From NCBI GenBank assembly GCA_947501685.1, contig CANMWQ010000001.1, forward strand, positions 1 to 64,000: DNA of 64,000 nt, written 5' to 3'. Of this stretch, positions 39,476 to 48,509 are shown piece by piece; position 1 is the first letter of the stretch, and each line of letters begins with the position of its first letter. The notes under the pieces were generated by a model. The model had not been told where the DNA came from. It made no database searches and saw nothing but the letters and a program-made list of their open reading frames with translations. A program made the translations under genes and the position numbers. The DNA is from an uncultured Litoreibacter sp. (GTDB taxonomy: Bacteria > Pseudomonadota > Alphaproteobacteria > Rhodobacterales > Rhodobacteraceae).

Positions 39476-40452
39476 ATATCGACATGATTGAGGCCGCCGC
39501 AGGCAGGCTGAAAGGCCATGCGCGCGTCACGCCGCTGCTGAACTCCTCTTTCCTTGACGAGATCGCCGGACGCCGCGTCTTTCTCAAAACCGAGGCCCTG
39601 CAACATACCGGCTCTTTCAAGTTTCGCGGCGGCTGGTCGGCGGTCTCGGCGCTGACCGACAACGCGCTCAAAGCCGGCGTCATCGCGTTTTCCAGCGGCA
39701 ACCATGCCCAAGGCGTCGCACTGGCGGCCCGCGAACACGGCACCAGCGCGGTGATCGTGATGCCCGCCGATGCCCCGCAAATGAAGATCGACAACACCCG
39801 CGCGCTGGGCGCAGACGTGGTGCTCTATGATCGCGAAACCGAAGACCGGCAAGCCATCGGGGCTGAGCTCTCTGAAGCACGCGGCCTGACCCTGATCAAA
39901 CCCTTTGACGAGCCTCAGGTCGTTGCAGGCCAGGGCACCTGCGGACTGGAGATTGCCGCGCAGGCCACTGAGCTTGGCGTGAACGCAAGCGAGGTTCTGG
40001 TCTGCTGCGGTGGCGGCGGGCTGACGGCTGGCATCGCACTCGCGCTTGAAGCCAAAGCACCGCACCTGACAACCCGCCCCGTGGAACCCGCAGGCTTCGA
40101 CGACGTCACCCGCTCGTTGGTCGCGGGCGAGATCAAGGCCAATCCCAGCCAATCCGGCTCCATCTGCGACGCCATTGTCACGCAGCAACCGGGTGATCTG
40201 ACCTTCCCCATCATGCAGCGCCTTTGCGGCGCGGGGCTCGTGGTCCCCGATGAAGACTGCCTGCGCGCCATGGCGCTGGCCTTCTCCCGCCTCAAAATCG
40301 TGCTGGAACCCGGCGGCGCCATCGCATTGGCCGCAGCGCTCTTTCATGGCGATCAGATCACAGGCGAGGACGTCATCGCCGTGGCCTCCGGCGGCAATGT
40401 AGACGCGGCGCAATTTCAGGACGCCCTGACCAAATACGGAGACACCGCATGA
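39472..40452 (+). CDS. PLP-dependent threonine/serine dehydratase family protein
   Basis: Start MNIDMIEAAAGRLKGHARVTPLL; TGSFKFRGG PLP-Lys motif; CCGGGGLTAGIA; VASGGNVD. Confidence 0.85.
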   Translation: MNIDMIEAAAGRLKGHARVTPLLNSSFLDEIAGRRVFLKTEALQHTGSFKFRGGWSAVSALTDNALKAGVIAFSSGNHAQGVALAAREHGTSAVIVMPADAPQMKIDNTRALGADVVLYDRETEDRQAIGAELSEARGLTLIKPFDEPQVVAGQGTCGLEIAAQATELGVNASEVLVCCGGGGLTAGIALALEAKAPHLTTRPVEPAGFDDVTRSLVAGEIKANPSQSGSICDAIVTQQPGDLTFPIMQRLCGAGLVVPDEDCLRAMALAFSRLKIVLEPGGAIALAAALFHGDQITGEDVIAVASGGNVDAAQFQDALTKYGDTA

Positions 40453-41630
40453 CCGATTTCACCATCGCCAGTTTCAACGTCAAAAACCTGATCGCGGCGG
40501 AGGAGGAATATTACCGTTTCCAGACCTACACCACCGAGGAACATGCCTGGAAAGAAGACTGGCTGGCCGATCAACTGGTGCGGATGAACCCCGACATTAT
40601 AGGCTTTCAGGAAATCTTCGAGCTGCCCGCGCTGCAAGCGGTGGTCGATGAAGCGGATCGCATCGGAGGGGCCTCCAACGAAGATGTGGTGCCCGGCTCT
40701 GACAAAAAATACCGCAAGAAAGCGATCTTCCGCAAACTGGCCTATCGCGGCTATAGCGAGGCCAAAATCGCCTTCGCTCCCAACGCCAATGACGGGGAAC
40801 CCGGCGAGCGCCGTCCGGGTCTTGCGATCCTGTCGCGCTATGGCTTTGAGGGCACGCCTGAGGTCATCCAGGACCTCTCCCCCAAGCTCGCCGTGCAATT
40901 TGAAGGCGGCGAGGCAGGCCATTTCAAGCTGGATCGCCTGTCGCGCCCCTTGATGAAAGCCCGCATCCCGGTGGGCAATCAGATCATCACCGTGTTCAAC
41001 TGCCACCTGAAATCCAAGCTCGGCGAATTTCACCGCCCCGAGGGCGCAGATTACGCACCCGAAGCAGACCTGACCGCCTACGACCCCGTCGGCCGCGCCT
41101 TGGGCGCGCTACGTGCTGCCACCCGCCGCATGGCGGAGGCTTGGGTCCTGCGCCGCCTGATTGTCGAGGAACTGCAAGCCGGTCACCCGGTCATGGTCTT
41201 GGGCGATTTCAACGACAGCGAAAATGCCGTCAGTTCTGAGATCATCGCCGGAGAACGCCCGTTCAAAAACTACTCATGGATGCTGCGCCACGACGCGTCC
41301 CACCCCAACAACCGCTATTCAAAAGAAGAAAACGAGCAGATTCAGGAGGCTGTCGATAAGGTTCGTCTGGAAAGCTGCGAAAAGCTCTTTGTCAAGAAAT
41401 CCCTGCGCGACATGGTTTACACCTCGGCCTTTGGCGGGGTCTTTGAGAGCATCGACCAAATCCTTGTCTCGCGGCACTTCCGCGAGGGCAAAGCCCAGAT
41501 CGCAGAAATGGAATATTTCTCCGTCTTCAACGACCACCTCACCGACGGCTCACATCCCGAAGCGCCCTATAACAAACTGGCCTCCGACCACGGGCAAATC
41601 ATGGGCCATTTCAAACTCTGGGACAGCTAA
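40449..41630 (+). CDS. Endonuclease/exonuclease/phosphatase family protein
   Basis: 393 aa; FTIASFNVKNL, IIGFQEIFEL, VMVLGDFNDSENA, LASDHGQI. Confidence 0.85.
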   Translation: MTDFTIASFNVKNLIAAEEEYYRFQTYTTEEHAWKEDWLADQLVRMNPDIIGFQEIFELPALQAVVDEADRIGGASNEDVVPGSDKKYRKKAIFRKLAYRGYSEAKIAFAPNANDGEPGERRPGLAILSRYGFEGTPEVIQDLSPKLAVQFEGGEAGHFKLDRLSRPLMKARIPVGNQIITVFNCHLKSKLGEFHRPEGADYAPEADLTAYDPVGRALGALRAATRRMAEAWVLRRLIVEELQAGHPVMVLGDFNDSENAVSSEIIAGERPFKNYSWMLRHDASHPNNRYSKEENEQIQEAVDKVRLESCEKLFVKKSLRDMVYTSAFGGVFESIDQILVSRHFREGKAQIAEMEYFSVFNDHLTDGSHPEAPYNKLASDHGQIMGHFKLWDS

Positions 41631-41692
41631 CTCTTTCCATGTTCAGAAATATCCTCAAGGGGATGCCGCTGCGGCGGGGAGGGAACCTCCCC
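41631..41692 (-). repeat. Dispersed intergenic element, copy C
   Basis: Minus strand: GGGGAGG-ttc-CCTCCCC ... CCCCTTGAGGATATTTCTGAACATGGAAAGAG. Confidence 0.75.
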
Positions 41693-41726
41693 AAGAGCAG
41701 AATAAAACAAACGCAGCGCAGCTGCC

Positions 41727-42944
41727 CTATTCCGAAGCTGCCCCGGTCGGGTGCCGCAGGCTGGCCGAATAGACCATCCAGCTCACCAGCATCAAAACCA
41801 TCGCCAACAAAAACGGCGCGCCGGGCAAATACACCCAAGCGCCATGCCCTGTGAAGAACCAGAAAATCTGCGTCATCACCACCGGCGCGAGGATCATTCC
41901 AATGGAGTTGATCGACGACAACACGCCCTGCAACTCGCCTTGTTGATTGTCATCTGCCCGCCCCGACATCACAGCCGACAAGGCCGGGGCCACGACGGCC
42001 CCAAGGGCAGCAAACGGAGTCAAAACCAGCAACAGCCAGCCGCTCGAGATGAACCCCATCAGGATCAGTGTGCCTGCGTTATACAGCAGGCCAAAATAGA
42101 CGGTCCTACGCTCGCCAAATCGCGCGATGATCCGGCGGATCAGCAGGCCCTGTGTCACCGCAATCGAGATACCATAAAGCGCCAAGGAGGCACCAATCAT
42201 ACCGGGCGACCAGCCGAAATTCGCGCTGGTATAATAGGCCCAGACCGCCGGGTAGACCATGTTGGAGATCTGGTAGAAAAAATAAACCACCATCAACGCC
42301 GTCAGCCCCGGCAGCTTGCTGATATAGGAAAACGCCCCAACCGGGTTCGCCCTTGACCACTCGAGTCTGCGGCGGTTCTCGGGTGTCACGGTTTCGGGCA
42401 GAACAAAATAGCCAAAGACCAGATTGGCCGCCGTCAGCGCCGCGGCTGCCCAGAACGGCGCGCGAGGTCCCAACTCCGCCAGTAGCCCGCCAATCACTGG
42501 CCCCAACACGAACCCCGCCCCGAAGGCCGCGGAGATCAGCCCAAAGTTCTGCGCCTTCTTCTCGCGTGGGGAGATGTCGGCCATAAACGCGCTGGCGGTC
42601 GAATGCGTGGCCGCCGTGATCCCGCCGATCACGCGCCCGATCAGCAGCAACCAGATCGTGCCCGCCACCGCCATCAGCACGTAATCCAGTGCCATCACCC
42701 CCAGCGAGACCAGCAAGACCGGACGGCGGCCAAACCGATCCGACAGGCTGCCCAATGTCGGGCTAAAGAGAAATTGCATCACCGCAAAAAGCGCCGACAG
42801 GATGCCGCCCCAAAGTGCTGCATTGGCGATATCGCCGCCCTGCACCTCCATGATCAGGTCAGGCATGACCGGAAGGATCAATCCGATCCCCATCGCGTCC
42901 AGCGTCAGGGTGATCAGGATGAAGGTGACGGCCTTGTTTTGCAT
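41727..42944 (-). CDS. MFS transporter, TCR/Tet-type
   Basis: Start refined to MQNKAVTFILITLTLDAMGIGLILPVMPDL; LSDRFGRRPVLLVSL MFS motif. Confidence 0.85.
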   Translation of the reverse strand: MQNKAVTFILITLTLDAMGIGLILPVMPDLIMEVQGGDIANAALWGGILSALFAVMQFLFSPTLGSLSDRFGRRPVLLVSLGVMALDYVLMAVAGTIWLLLIGRVIGGITAATHSTASAFMADISPREKKAQNFGLISAAFGAGFVLGPVIGGLLAELGPRAPFWAAAALTAANLVFGYFVLPETVTPENRRRLEWSRANPVGAFSYISKLPGLTALMVVYFFYQISNMVYPAVWAYYTSANFGWSPGMIGASLALYGISIAVTQGLLIRRIIARFGERRTVYFGLLYNAGTLILMGFISSGWLLLVLTPFAALGAVVAPALSAVMSGRADDNQQGELQGVLSSINSIGMILAPVVMTQIFWFFTGHGAWVYLPGAPFLLAMVLMLVSWMVYSASLRHPTGAASE

Positions 42945-42945
42945 G

Positions 42946-44271
42946 TCAGGCGCGGGCTTTCGCGGCAAAGCCGCGTGCGTCAGACGGCGCCAGCCCCAGC
43001 TGCGCCTCAGGCGCAAACACAGCCGTCAGCTCCGGCGCGTTCCATTTGGCCAGCGCCGCGTCTTTCAGGCTGCCGCCTTGCGCAATGATCTCCGCACACA
43101 GCTCTTTCACCGCCGCCTGCGCCTCAGGGCGCGTCATCCGGTCTGCCAAAGCAAATTGCAAAGCTTCAGCATAGATCAACCCGCGCCCGTCATCGATATT
43201 GCGCCGCATCGCGTGTGGATCCGGCGTGATGCCTGCCAGCATCTCTTCCGCCACGGCCAATCCGCGCCCGACCCCAATACAGACCTGCCCAAGCGCCATC
43301 CATTCGCTCATCCACGCCGCCGCGTCGCGTTGCTGGCGGTGGATCGCGGCACCTTGCAGCACGGTATTGGCCCCGATCACACCCCGCGCCAAAGCGCTCA
43401 GCAAGGAGGGCAAAACCGGGTTTTGCTTTTGCGGCATGGTGGAGGAACTCCCGCCGCCGCCAAGCCGTAACTCGCCAATGCCGCTTTGCGTCATCAGCAG
43501 CACATCCTCGCCCATCTTCGCCAGTGATGCGCTGATCTGCGTGGCCCAAGCCGACAGCCCGGCAAGACCGTGCCGCGCGCTGTGCCAACTGGTGTCGCGG
43601 TTGCCTAGCCGCAGCTCATCGGCCAGTTTTAGGCGCAGCTCTGCGGCCTGCGGGCCGTAAGCCGCTCCGGTTCCAGCCGCACCAGACAGCGAGACCGTGA
43701 TGACCCCAGCCTTTACCGCCTCACGACCATTGTGCAGGTCCAGCAAGGGCAGCCCCCAACCCGCAACCACCGCGCCAAAGCTGGTGGGGGTGGCGACCTG
43801 CATCCATGTGCGCCCGGCCATCGGAAGTGTGGCATGGGTCTCGGCCATGTCGCCAAGCAGGTGCAGCACCGCTTTCATGCGCGTCTCGATCAGCGCCAAA
43901 ACCTGCCGCAACCGCAGGGCGAGGGCCGTGTCCATGATGTCTTGCGTCGTGGCCCCCCAATGCAGGAACTGCGCATGTTCCGGGGCTTCCATCGCCTTGC
44001 GCATGGCGTTGACCAAGGCGGGCACCGGGATGCCATTCGCGGCGGTCTCTGCCGCCAATCCGGTCGGGTCGACCTGAATTTCGCGGGTGCTCCGGGTGAT
44101 AAACGCGGCGGAAAGCTCGGGGATGATCCCCAATTCACCCTGCGCCTTGGCCAAGGCCCCCTCAACCAGCATCATGGCGCGGACTTCGGCACTGTCGGAA
44201 AATAGTGAGCCGATCTCGGCGTCATGAAACAGGTCGCGGTAAAGCCCGCTGTCAAAAGGCGTCGTGGCCAT
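42946..44271 (-). CDS. pcaB: 3-carboxy-cis,cis-muconate cycloisomerase
   Basis: 441 aa fumarase/ASL superfamily; GGGGSSSTMPQKQNPVLPSLL; FLHWGATTQDIMDTA; beside pcaD. Confidence 0.88.
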   Translation of the reverse strand: MATTPFDSGLYRDLFHDAEIGSLFSDSAEVRAMMLVEGALAKAQGELGIIPELSAAFITRSTREIQVDPTGLAAETAANGIPVPALVNAMRKAMEAPEHAQFLHWGATTQDIMDTALALRLRQVLALIETRMKAVLHLLGDMAETHATLPMAGRTWMQVATPTSFGAVVAGWGLPLLDLHNGREAVKAGVITVSLSGAAGTGAAYGPQAAELRLKLADELRLGNRDTSWHSARHGLAGLSAWATQISASLAKMGEDVLLMTQSGIGELRLGGGGSSSTMPQKQNPVLPSLLSALARGVIGANTVLQGAAIHRQQRDAAAWMSEWMALGQVCIGVGRGLAVAEEMLAGITPDPHAMRRNIDDGRGLIYAEALQFALADRMTRPEAQAAVKELCAEIIAQGGSLKDAALAKWNAPELTAVFAPEAQLGLAPSDARGFAAKARA

Positions 44272-44274
44272 AAG

Positions 44275-45075
44275 CTAGATTTGCCCCCCGATATGCCCGG
44301 TGTCGCGCATGAAGCGGGTCAGCACCTCTGCATATTCCGCCGGCTGCTCCACGCAAGGCAGATGCCCGCCGCGCCGGATCAAATGGAACTGGCTGCCCTT
44401 GACCAGCTCTTGCGTCTCGCGCATCAGATCAGGCGGCGTGGCCCCGTCCTCCGCCCCGGCAATGGCGAGGGTCGGCAGGGTCAGGGCGGCGGTTGTGGTG
44501 TAGAAATCCGTCCCCGCAATCGCATGGCCGGTGCCGATATAGCCGTCAGGCTCTGTGGCCACCAGCATCTCGCGCCATGGCGCGATCTGGTCCGAGCCGT
44601 GCCACGCTTTCGAGAACCACCGCTCCATCGTGGCATCGGCCACGGCCTCCATGCCGCCCGCGCGGATCATGTCGAAACGGCCTTGCCAAATCTCATGCGT
44701 GCCGATCTTGGCGGCGGTATTCGACAAGACCATCGCGCGGACCAAATCCATCCGCTTGGTGGCCAGCCCTTGGGCCACCAAGCCGCCCACGGACAGCCCG
44801 ACAAAGAGCGCGTCCTTCACTGCGAGTTGATCCATCAGCTGCTCTACATCGCGCACCATCGCGCCCATCGAATAGGGAGGCTCCGTCACATCCGTTTGTC
44901 CATGCCCGCGCATGTCATAGCGGATGATCCGCAGCCCCTCGGGCAGCAGCGGCATGATCGGGTCCCACAGATGTAAATTGGTACCCAGAGAATTGGCAAA
45001 GACCACCGGCGCGCCACCCGGCTCCCCGTCCTCGTGGTAATGCAGCTTGATGTCGTCGAGGGTGAGGAATGGCAT
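44275..45075 (-). CDS. pcaD: 3-oxoadipate enol-lactonase
   Basis: True start at ATG 45075 (MPFLTLDDIKLHYHEDGEPG); VGLSVGGLVAQGLA nucleophile elbow; GGHLPCVEQP. Confidence 0.88.
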   Translation of the reverse strand: MPFLTLDDIKLHYHEDGEPGGAPVVFANSLGTNLHLWDPIMPLLPEGLRIIRYDMRGHGQTDVTEPPYSMGAMVRDVEQLMDQLAVKDALFVGLSVGGLVAQGLATKRMDLVRAMVLSNTAAKIGTHEIWQGRFDMIRAGGMEAVADATMERWFSKAWHGSDQIAPWREMLVATEPDGYIGTGHAIAGTDFYTTTAALTLPTLAIAGAEDGATPPDLMRETQELVKGSQFHLIRRGGHLPCVEQPAEYAEVLTRFMRDTGHIGGQI

Positions 45076-45222
45076 GTGCTGATCTCCCGGTTCTGCGTCG
45101 CCAAAACCTATCCGCGCAGGTGACGCGGCGCAATCCATGGCGTGGCAGGTGCAAAGCCACTTGCGCCGCCCTGTCCTTCGGTCAAAAGTCAGTGGCAACA
45201 CGAGATAGAAAGGACCTGGCCC

Positions 45223-46311
45223 ATGCCCCTTGTGAAAGCCGCCGTCTGCCATGAGTTTGGCGCGCCCCTGGTGATCGAAGAGGTGGAGCTTGCCGCCCCC
45301 ATCGCAGGCGAGGTCGAGGTCAAGCTTGAGGCCTGCGCGATTTGCTTCTCGGACCTGTCTTTCATGGATGGCGGCTGGGGCGGCACATTGCCTGCCGTCT
45401 ACGGCCACGAGGCCGCGGGGCGCATCACCGCTTTGGGCGCGGGCGTGACCGACTACAAGGTAGGCGACGCGGTGCTGGTCACGCTCATCCGCTCTTGCGG
45501 GACCTGCATGCCCTGCGCCACCGGGCAGCCCGTGCAATGCGGCACCGGCTATGACCGCGACGCGGGCCCTTTGAAAACCGCAAGCGGCGGCACCTTGCAA
45601 CACGGGCTCGCCTGCGGCGCCTTTGCCGAAAGCGCGGTGGTCGACCAGTCGCAAATTGCGCGCATTCCGGATGATATGCCAATGGACGCGGCCTCGCTTT
45701 TGTCCTGCGGTGTGATCACCGGCATGGGCGCGGTCGTGAACACCGCGCAGGTGCGCCCGGGCCAGAACGTGGTGGTGATCGGCGCAGGCGGGGTCGGCCT
45801 GAACGCCATCCAAGGGGCCGCCATTGCCGGGGCCGCGCGGATCATCGCCATGGACGTGCTTGAAGACAAGCTGGAAGTGGCCCGCGAGTTTGGTGCCACC
45901 GATTGCGTCTTGGCCAGCTCCGAGAAGCCATGGAAGGAGATCGCCAAGATCACCGGGGGCCGCATGGCGGATGCCGTTTTTGTCACCGTCGGCGCGATCC
46001 CGGCCTTTGAGCAAGGCCTGCGTTATCTGGCGGCGGGCGGCGACATGTATATCGTGGGCATGCCGCATTCGGGCGCCAAGGCAGAATATGAGCCGGTTAT
46101 TCTGGGCGCTGTGGGGCAGGGCATGAAGGGCACAAAGATGGGCGACACCGTGCTCAAGCGCGACATCCCTTGGATGGTGGACCTGTACCAACAGGGCCGG
46201 TTGAAGCTGGACGAGCTGATTTCTGGCCGCTGGTCGCTTGATGAGATCAACGAGGCCATCGCCGACACCCGCTCAGGTGCCGCGCGGCGCAACGTGATTG
46301 TGTTTAAATGA
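45223..46311 (+). CDS. Zinc-dependent alcohol dehydrogenase
   Basis: Start MPLVKAAVCHEFGAPLVIEEVEL; YGHEAAGRITALG; RSCGTCMPCATGQPVQC; GAGGVGLNAIQGA. Confidence 0.85.
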   Translation: MPLVKAAVCHEFGAPLVIEEVELAAPIAGEVEVKLEACAICFSDLSFMDGGWGGTLPAVYGHEAAGRITALGAGVTDYKVGDAVLVTLIRSCGTCMPCATGQPVQCGTGYDRDAGPLKTASGGTLQHGLACGAFAESAVVDQSQIARIPDDMPMDAASLLSCGVITGMGAVVNTAQVRPGQNVVVIGAGGVGLNAIQGAAIAGAARIIAMDVLEDKLEVAREFGATDCVLASSEKPWKEIAKITGGRMADAVFVTVGAIPAFEQGLRYLAAGGDMYIVGMPHSGAKAEYEPVILGAVGQGMKGTKMGDTVLKRDIPWMVDLYQQGRLKLDELISGRWSLDEINEAIADTRSGAARRNVIVFK

Positions 46312-46344
46312 GCGCCTTTGGCGCGCAGTTTGTTTTGTGCTCTT

Positions 46345-46407
46345 TGAGGGGCTTTGCCCCTCAGCCGCACGGGCAAGACCCCAGGATATTTCTGAACATG
46401 GAAAGAG
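46345..46407 (+). repeat. Dispersed intergenic element, copy D
   Basis: TGAGGGGC-ttt-GCCCCTCA ... GACCCCAGGATATTTCTGAACATGGAAAGAG; 25 nt identical to copy C, opposite orientation. Confidence 0.8.
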
Positions 46408-46410
46408 CCT

Positions 46411-47643
46411 ATGAAGTTAGCTGAGCTTGAGACCTTTGTGGTGGCGCCGCCCGCGCCGGGCTGGGGCGGGCGCTACTGGATATTTACCAAGCTGACCACC
46501 GATGACGGGATCATCGGCTACGGCGAGGTCTATGCCTCGGCGGTGGCACCCGATGTGCAGGTCGCTGTGGTGCGTGACGTGTTTGAGCGGCATATGAAGG
46601 GTGAAAGCCCTGAAAACATCGAGAAGATGTTTCGGCGCGCCTATTCCTCCGGGTTCACGCAGCGGCCTGACCCGACCGTGATGGGCGCGTTTTCCGGGCT
46701 TGAGATTGCGTGCTGGGATATTCTGGGCAAAGCACGCGGGCGGCCCGTTTGGGCGCTGTTGGGCGGCAAGATGAACGAGCGCGTGCGGGCCTATACCTAT
46801 CTCTACCCGCTGCCGCATCACGATTTGACGGAGTTCTGGACCTCGCCGGAACAGGCGGCAGAGGCCGCGTTGGACTGTGTGGGTCGGGGCTATACGGCGG
46901 TGAAATTTGACCCAGCGGGACCCTACACACTGCGCGGCGGGCATCAGCCTGCGATGAGCGACATTTCCATGTCGGTGGCGTTTTGCAAGGCGATCCGCGA
47001 GGCGGTTGGCGACCGGGCGGATCTGCTTTTTGGCACCCATGGGCAGTTCAACACGCCGGGTGCGATCCGGCTGGGCCAAGCGTTGGAGCCTTATAACCCG
47101 CTCTGGTATGAAGAGCCGATCCCGCCCGATAATCTGTTGGAATTTGCCGAAGTTGCCCGCGCGGTGCGCATTCCGATTGCCACCGGCGAACGGATGACGA
47201 CCAAGGCGGAATTTGCCACCGTTTTGCGCAGTGGCGGGGCCAAGATTTTGCAGCCCGCTTTGGGGCGCGCGGGCGGCATTTGGGAGATGAAGAAGCTGGC
47301 CGCGATTGCAGAAGTGTTCAACGCCGAGATTGCGCCGCATCTTTATGCGGGGCCCGTTGAGTGGGCGGCGAATATCCATCTGGGCAGCTCGATCCCCAAC
47401 CTATTGATGTGCGAAAGCATCGAGACGCCGTTCCATGACGCGCTGATCGGCGGCACCATCAAGGTCGAGAACGGCTATATCACCCCGCCTGAGACCCCCG
47501 GTCTGGGCATCGCCTTTGACGAGGATTTGGCCCGCGCGCATCCCTATACCGGGACGGAGCTGCATTTGCAGATGCAAGAAGACCCGTGCAATTACCAAGA
47601 CGGCAACAGATTTTCCGGGGGCGCACCGCCTTTAGAGGATTAG
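46411..47643 (+). CDS. Mandelate racemase/muconate lactonizing enzyme family dehydratase (galactonate dehydratase-like)
   Basis: 410 aa enolase superfamily; GLEIACWDILGKARGRPVWALLGG, TAVKFDPAGPY, WYEEPIPPDN, IATGERMTTK. Confidence 0.85.
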   Translation: MKLAELETFVVAPPAPGWGGRYWIFTKLTTDDGIIGYGEVYASAVAPDVQVAVVRDVFERHMKGESPENIEKMFRRAYSSGFTQRPDPTVMGAFSGLEIACWDILGKARGRPVWALLGGKMNERVRAYTYLYPLPHHDLTEFWTSPEQAAEAALDCVGRGYTAVKFDPAGPYTLRGGHQPAMSDISMSVAFCKAIREAVGDRADLLFGTHGQFNTPGAIRLGQALEPYNPLWYEEPIPPDNLLEFAEVARAVRIPIATGERMTTKAEFATVLRSGGAKILQPALGRAGGIWEMKKLAAIAEVFNAEIAPHLYAGPVEWAANIHLGSSIPNLLMCESIETPFHDALIGGTIKVENGYITPPETPGLGIAFDEDLARAHPYTGTELHLQMQEDPCNYQDGNRFSGGAPPLED

Positions 47644-48407
47644 CGCAGGGCTTCCTGTTCAAGACGCTGTCGGGCAATGGCCTCATGGCGGTCGGCGCGG
47701 GATTGGGCGGACAGGCTGTTCTCGACATAAGTCAGGTGATCTGCCACGGCAGCCCGCGCGGCGGCGGGGTCGCGCTGTTGCAAAGCATCATTGATGGCTC
47801 GGTGCTGGTCCAAAAGCGTGTCGCGGGTGATGCGTTGTTTGAACATGATCTGGCGGTTGTAGAACACGCCCTCGCGCAGCAGGGTGAACATCGCGCGCAT
47901 CATATGCAGCATGACGACGTTGTGGCTGGCCTCGATGATGGCGAGGTGGAACTCGGCGTCGAGCTGGCTTTCCTCCGCCGGATTGCGCTTGGAATGGGCG
48001 GCTTCCATCTTGCGAAACACGGTATTGATCACTTGCAGGTCCGTATCGGAGCCCAAGGTTGCGGCGCGCTCGGCGGCCATGCCTTCCATATCGCGGCGAA
48101 AGGAGATGTAGTCGAACATCGCTTCCTCATGGTCGGAGAACAATCGCACCAAAGTCTCGGAAAACTCCGCCCCCATGACATCGGCCACGAAGATGCCCGC
48201 GCCCGCTTTCGGTTCCAGCAGGTTGCGCTCTTGCAGGGCGGCGATGGCCTCCCGCAGGGAGGGCCGTGAGACGCCCAGCTTTTCGGCCAGCTCACGTTCG
48301 GCAGGCAGGCGGTCTCCGGGGCGCAGGATACCGCGCAGGATCAGCAGTTCGATCTGCTTGACCACGGTTCCTGCGAGTTTCTCTGGCTGGATCTTTTGAA
48401 ACGGCAT
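47640..48407 (-). CDS. GntR/FadR family transcriptional regulator
   Basis: 255 aa; ILRPGDRLPAERELAEKLGVSRPSLREAIAAL; FCD domain. Confidence 0.9.
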   Translation of the reverse strand: MPFQKIQPEKLAGTVVKQIELLILRGILRPGDRLPAERELAEKLGVSRPSLREAIAALQERNLLEPKAGAGIFVADVMGAEFSETLVRLFSDHEEAMFDYISFRRDMEGMAAERAATLGSDTDLQVINTVFRKMEAAHSKRNPAEESQLDAEFHLAIIEASHNVVMLHMMRAMFTLLREGVFYNRQIMFKQRITRDTLLDQHRAINDALQQRDPAAARAAVADHLTYVENSLSAQSRADRHEAIARQRLEQEALR

Positions 48408-48509
48408 GGGGTCCCTCCGAATTGGTCAAATTATATGACCACGCATGGCAACCCGCAAACAAAAACGGCCCCCGACTGTCGAGGGCCGCTTGGTTTGATG
48501 TAAGCAGTG

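Noticed and set aside
39205-40413. 402-aa minus-strand ORF opposite the dehydratase gene
   Set aside because: Antisense shadow of conserved CDSs, no recognisable motif.
39472-40452. Possible BhcB (beta-hydroxyaspartate dehydratase) to complete the cycle with bhcD
   Set aside because: Threonine-dehydratase fold, but the sequence does not resemble the BhcB I recall and it lies 32 kb away in an unrelated gene cluster.
45076-46191. N-terminal extension of the 44275..46191 minus-strand ORF (638 aa)
   Set aside because: Antisense to the ADH gene, with histidine/arginine-rich noise sequence; the real pcaD starts at 45075.
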